From the NCBI RefSeq assembly GCF_018614915.1, contig NZ_JAGGNU010000084.1, forward strand, positions 1-44,234: DNA of 44,234 bases, given 5' to 3'. Source of the DNA: Variovorax paradoxus (GTDB lineage Bacteria > Pseudomonadota > Gammaproteobacteria > Burkholderiales > Burkholderiaceae_C). This document shows positions 43,449-44,234 of this stretch, piece by piece. The stretch's first letter is position 1. Each line of letters opens with the position of its first letter. Both the position numbers and the translations under genes were made by a program. The notes beneath the pieces were generated by a model. The model was not told where the DNA came from and made no database searches. It saw only the letters and a program-made list of their open reading frames with translations.

Positions 43449-43662
43449 CACGGCCTCCTTTGCGCGCGCTGGTGATCCCGGGGGGTGAACAGAGTAAGCA
43501 TTTGGATTCTCCACAACCAATGTAGCGATTGGGTGGTAGGAATCCTCTTATATCCAGTCGAAGCTTACAAGACGTGCTTTCTTCTACGTTTGCCCGAAAT
43601 AGAGGCAGTTACACCGCAGAAATGACTCAAGCGACCAACGTCGATGACCGCAGGAGGCAATC

Positions 43663-43800
43663 TTGTTCGCTTCGTTCGATATGAGCAAAGCGAAGAGGCA
43701 AATGGAATATGCCAATGCGGCGGTCGCCGACGCCGCACGCCCTAAAAAGGTGCTACCACTTGGCATCGCCGCTACCTCCGGCGGGTTAGGCTCCTCATGA
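43663..43800 (+). CDS. Unknown micro-protein (45 aa)
   Basis: TTG at 43663 is preceded by a strong AGGAGG five bases upstream, giving MFASFDMSKAKRQMEYANAA and a Gly/Ser-rich end; an ATG at 43681 is an alternative. Its stop overlaps the next start by four bases (ATGA), which argues that both are, or were, translated. No family is recognised. Confidence 0.35.
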   Translation: MFASFDMSKAKRQMEYANAAVADAARPKKVLPLGIAATSGGLGSS

Positions 43801-44012
43801 CCTCATCTGCAGTCGACGACGCTCGACAGATATTCTTGGCGGCAACGCCCGTCATCCGCATCAGCAGCCTTGGCGACAGACGCTGGAAGCGCGACATCTC
43901 CAAAGGCCTGCACGCCGGCGGACCATTCCTCCGAGCCCGGTACAAAATTCTCGACGAAACGGCATGGGAGGCGTTGAGGCCCTATCTGTATCTGGTGGCT
44001 GGCGACCACTGA
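43797..44012 (+). CDS. Unknown small protein, probably cut short by the IS3 element (71 aa)
   Basis: It starts in ATGA overlap with the micro-protein. The sequence includes ISSLGDRRWKRDISKGLHAG and LDETAWEALRPYLYLVAGDH. The stop TGA (44010-44012) is formed by the first bases of the putative IS3 left end, so the original C-terminus is probably lost. Confidence 0.35.
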   Translation: MTSSAVDDARQIFLAATPVIRISSLGDRRWKRDISKGLHAGGPFLRARYKILDETAWEALRPYLYLVAGDH

Positions 44013-44234
44013 CCTTGCCCCCGAAAAACGTACCCCTTGCTGAGTGTTTCAATGCAAGCAAGGAGAACGGAAATGACGAAGACAGCAAGAGCGCGCTACA
44101 CGCTGGAGTTCAAGCAGGAGGCGGTGCGGCTGGTCGAGGGCGGCCAGAGCATCGCTGCGGCGGCGCGCACGTTGGGCGTGGTCGAGCAGACCTTGTTCAA
44201 CTGGGTCAAGGCGCAGCGCCAAGGCAAGCTCACC
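44010..44234 (+). mobile_element. Left end of an IS3-family insertion sequence (runs off window)
   Basis: The likely terminal repeat begins TGACCTTGCCCCCGAAAAAC at 44010, a TG...CCCCC start common to IS3-family ends. OrfA starts 63 bases inside. The right end, and so the repeat pairing, is outside the window. Confidence 0.7.
44073..44234 (+). CDS. IS3-family transposase OrfA, N-terminal part (54 codons in window)
   Basis: The helix-turn-helix protein of an IS3 element. The sequence opens MTKTARARYTLEFKQEAVRL, followed by SIAAAARTLGVVEQTLFNWV, the typical OrfA DNA-binding region. AAGGAG precedes the ATG. It continues past the window edge, where OrfB (DDE integrase) would be expected. Confidence 0.88.
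   Translation, partial: MTKTARARYTLEFKQEAVRLVEGGQSIAAAARTLGVVEQTLFNWVKAQRQGKLT

Noticed and set aside
43797..44012. Toxin-antitoxin pair with the preceding micro-ORF
   Set aside because: Size and coupling fit loosely, but no toxin or antitoxin motif is visible and the second gene is truncated.

Overview
The window looks like chromosome from a high-GC betaproteobacterium of the order Burkholderiales, probably Comamonadaceae (Variovorax-like). This is inferred from gene content, codon use and protein style; no rRNA or marker gene is present to prove it. About 35 kb is one dense CoA-thioester catabolic and uptake locus. The last 8 kb is a decaying, insertion-sequence-bounded accessory stretch.

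Layout. (a) 1-2245, minus: start of an enoyl-CoA hydratase, a MaoC hydratase and an acyl-CoA synthetase. (b) 2606-6178, plus: a periplasmic binding protein, a dienoyl-CoA-reductase-like SDR and an acyl-CoA-synthetase homologue that has lost key catalytic motifs. (c) 21620 down to 6219, minus: 15 tightly packed or overlapping genes. In order of transcription these are an isovaleryl-CoA-dehydrogenase-type flavoprotein, an SDR, a BKACE-type beta-keto acid cleavage enzyme, an SCP-x-like thiolase, two MaoC-fold proteins, an acyl-CoA synthetase, an SDR, a complete Liv-type ABC transporter with an acyl-CoA synthetase embedded in it, and an enoyl-CoA hydratase. (d) 21819-28387, plus and divergent from (c): a three-part acyl-CoA carboxylase (biotin carboxylase, biotin carrier, carboxyltransferase), a crotonase, a MaoC hydratase, a CitE-like CoA-ester lyase and a TetR regulator, closed by a strong terminator. 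(e) 28618-35525, plus: a second transporter-plus-synthetase module in exactly the same six-gene order as the first.

How the parts may work together. The ABC transporters would import a carboxylic acid, and the embedded synthetases would make its CoA ester. The dehydrogenase, carboxylase, hydratase and lyase set resembles leucine (Liu) or acyclic-terpene (Atu) catabolism of beta-methyl-branched acyl-CoAs. However, HMG-CoA lyase is absent and a MaoC/CitE-like pair stands in its place, so the substrate is not assigned. A 13-bp inverted repeat of the form TGANN-N3-(A/C)CTCA occurs in all three promoter regions that start these operons (2389, 21692, 21761, 28497). This suggests that the local TetR protein controls the whole locus.

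From 35526 onward the sequence degrades. There is a GntR-like C-terminal remnant, an IS6-family element (36039-36872) that cuts off a heavy-metal P-type ATPase, a perfect FNR box, a universal stress protein, two tandem Crp/Fnr paralogues, a stand-alone receiver domain, a frameshifted CheB-like gene, several small unknown genes (one a frameshifted paralogue of another) and the left end of an IS3-family element running off the window. I saw no rRNA, tRNA, CRISPR array or phage genes.
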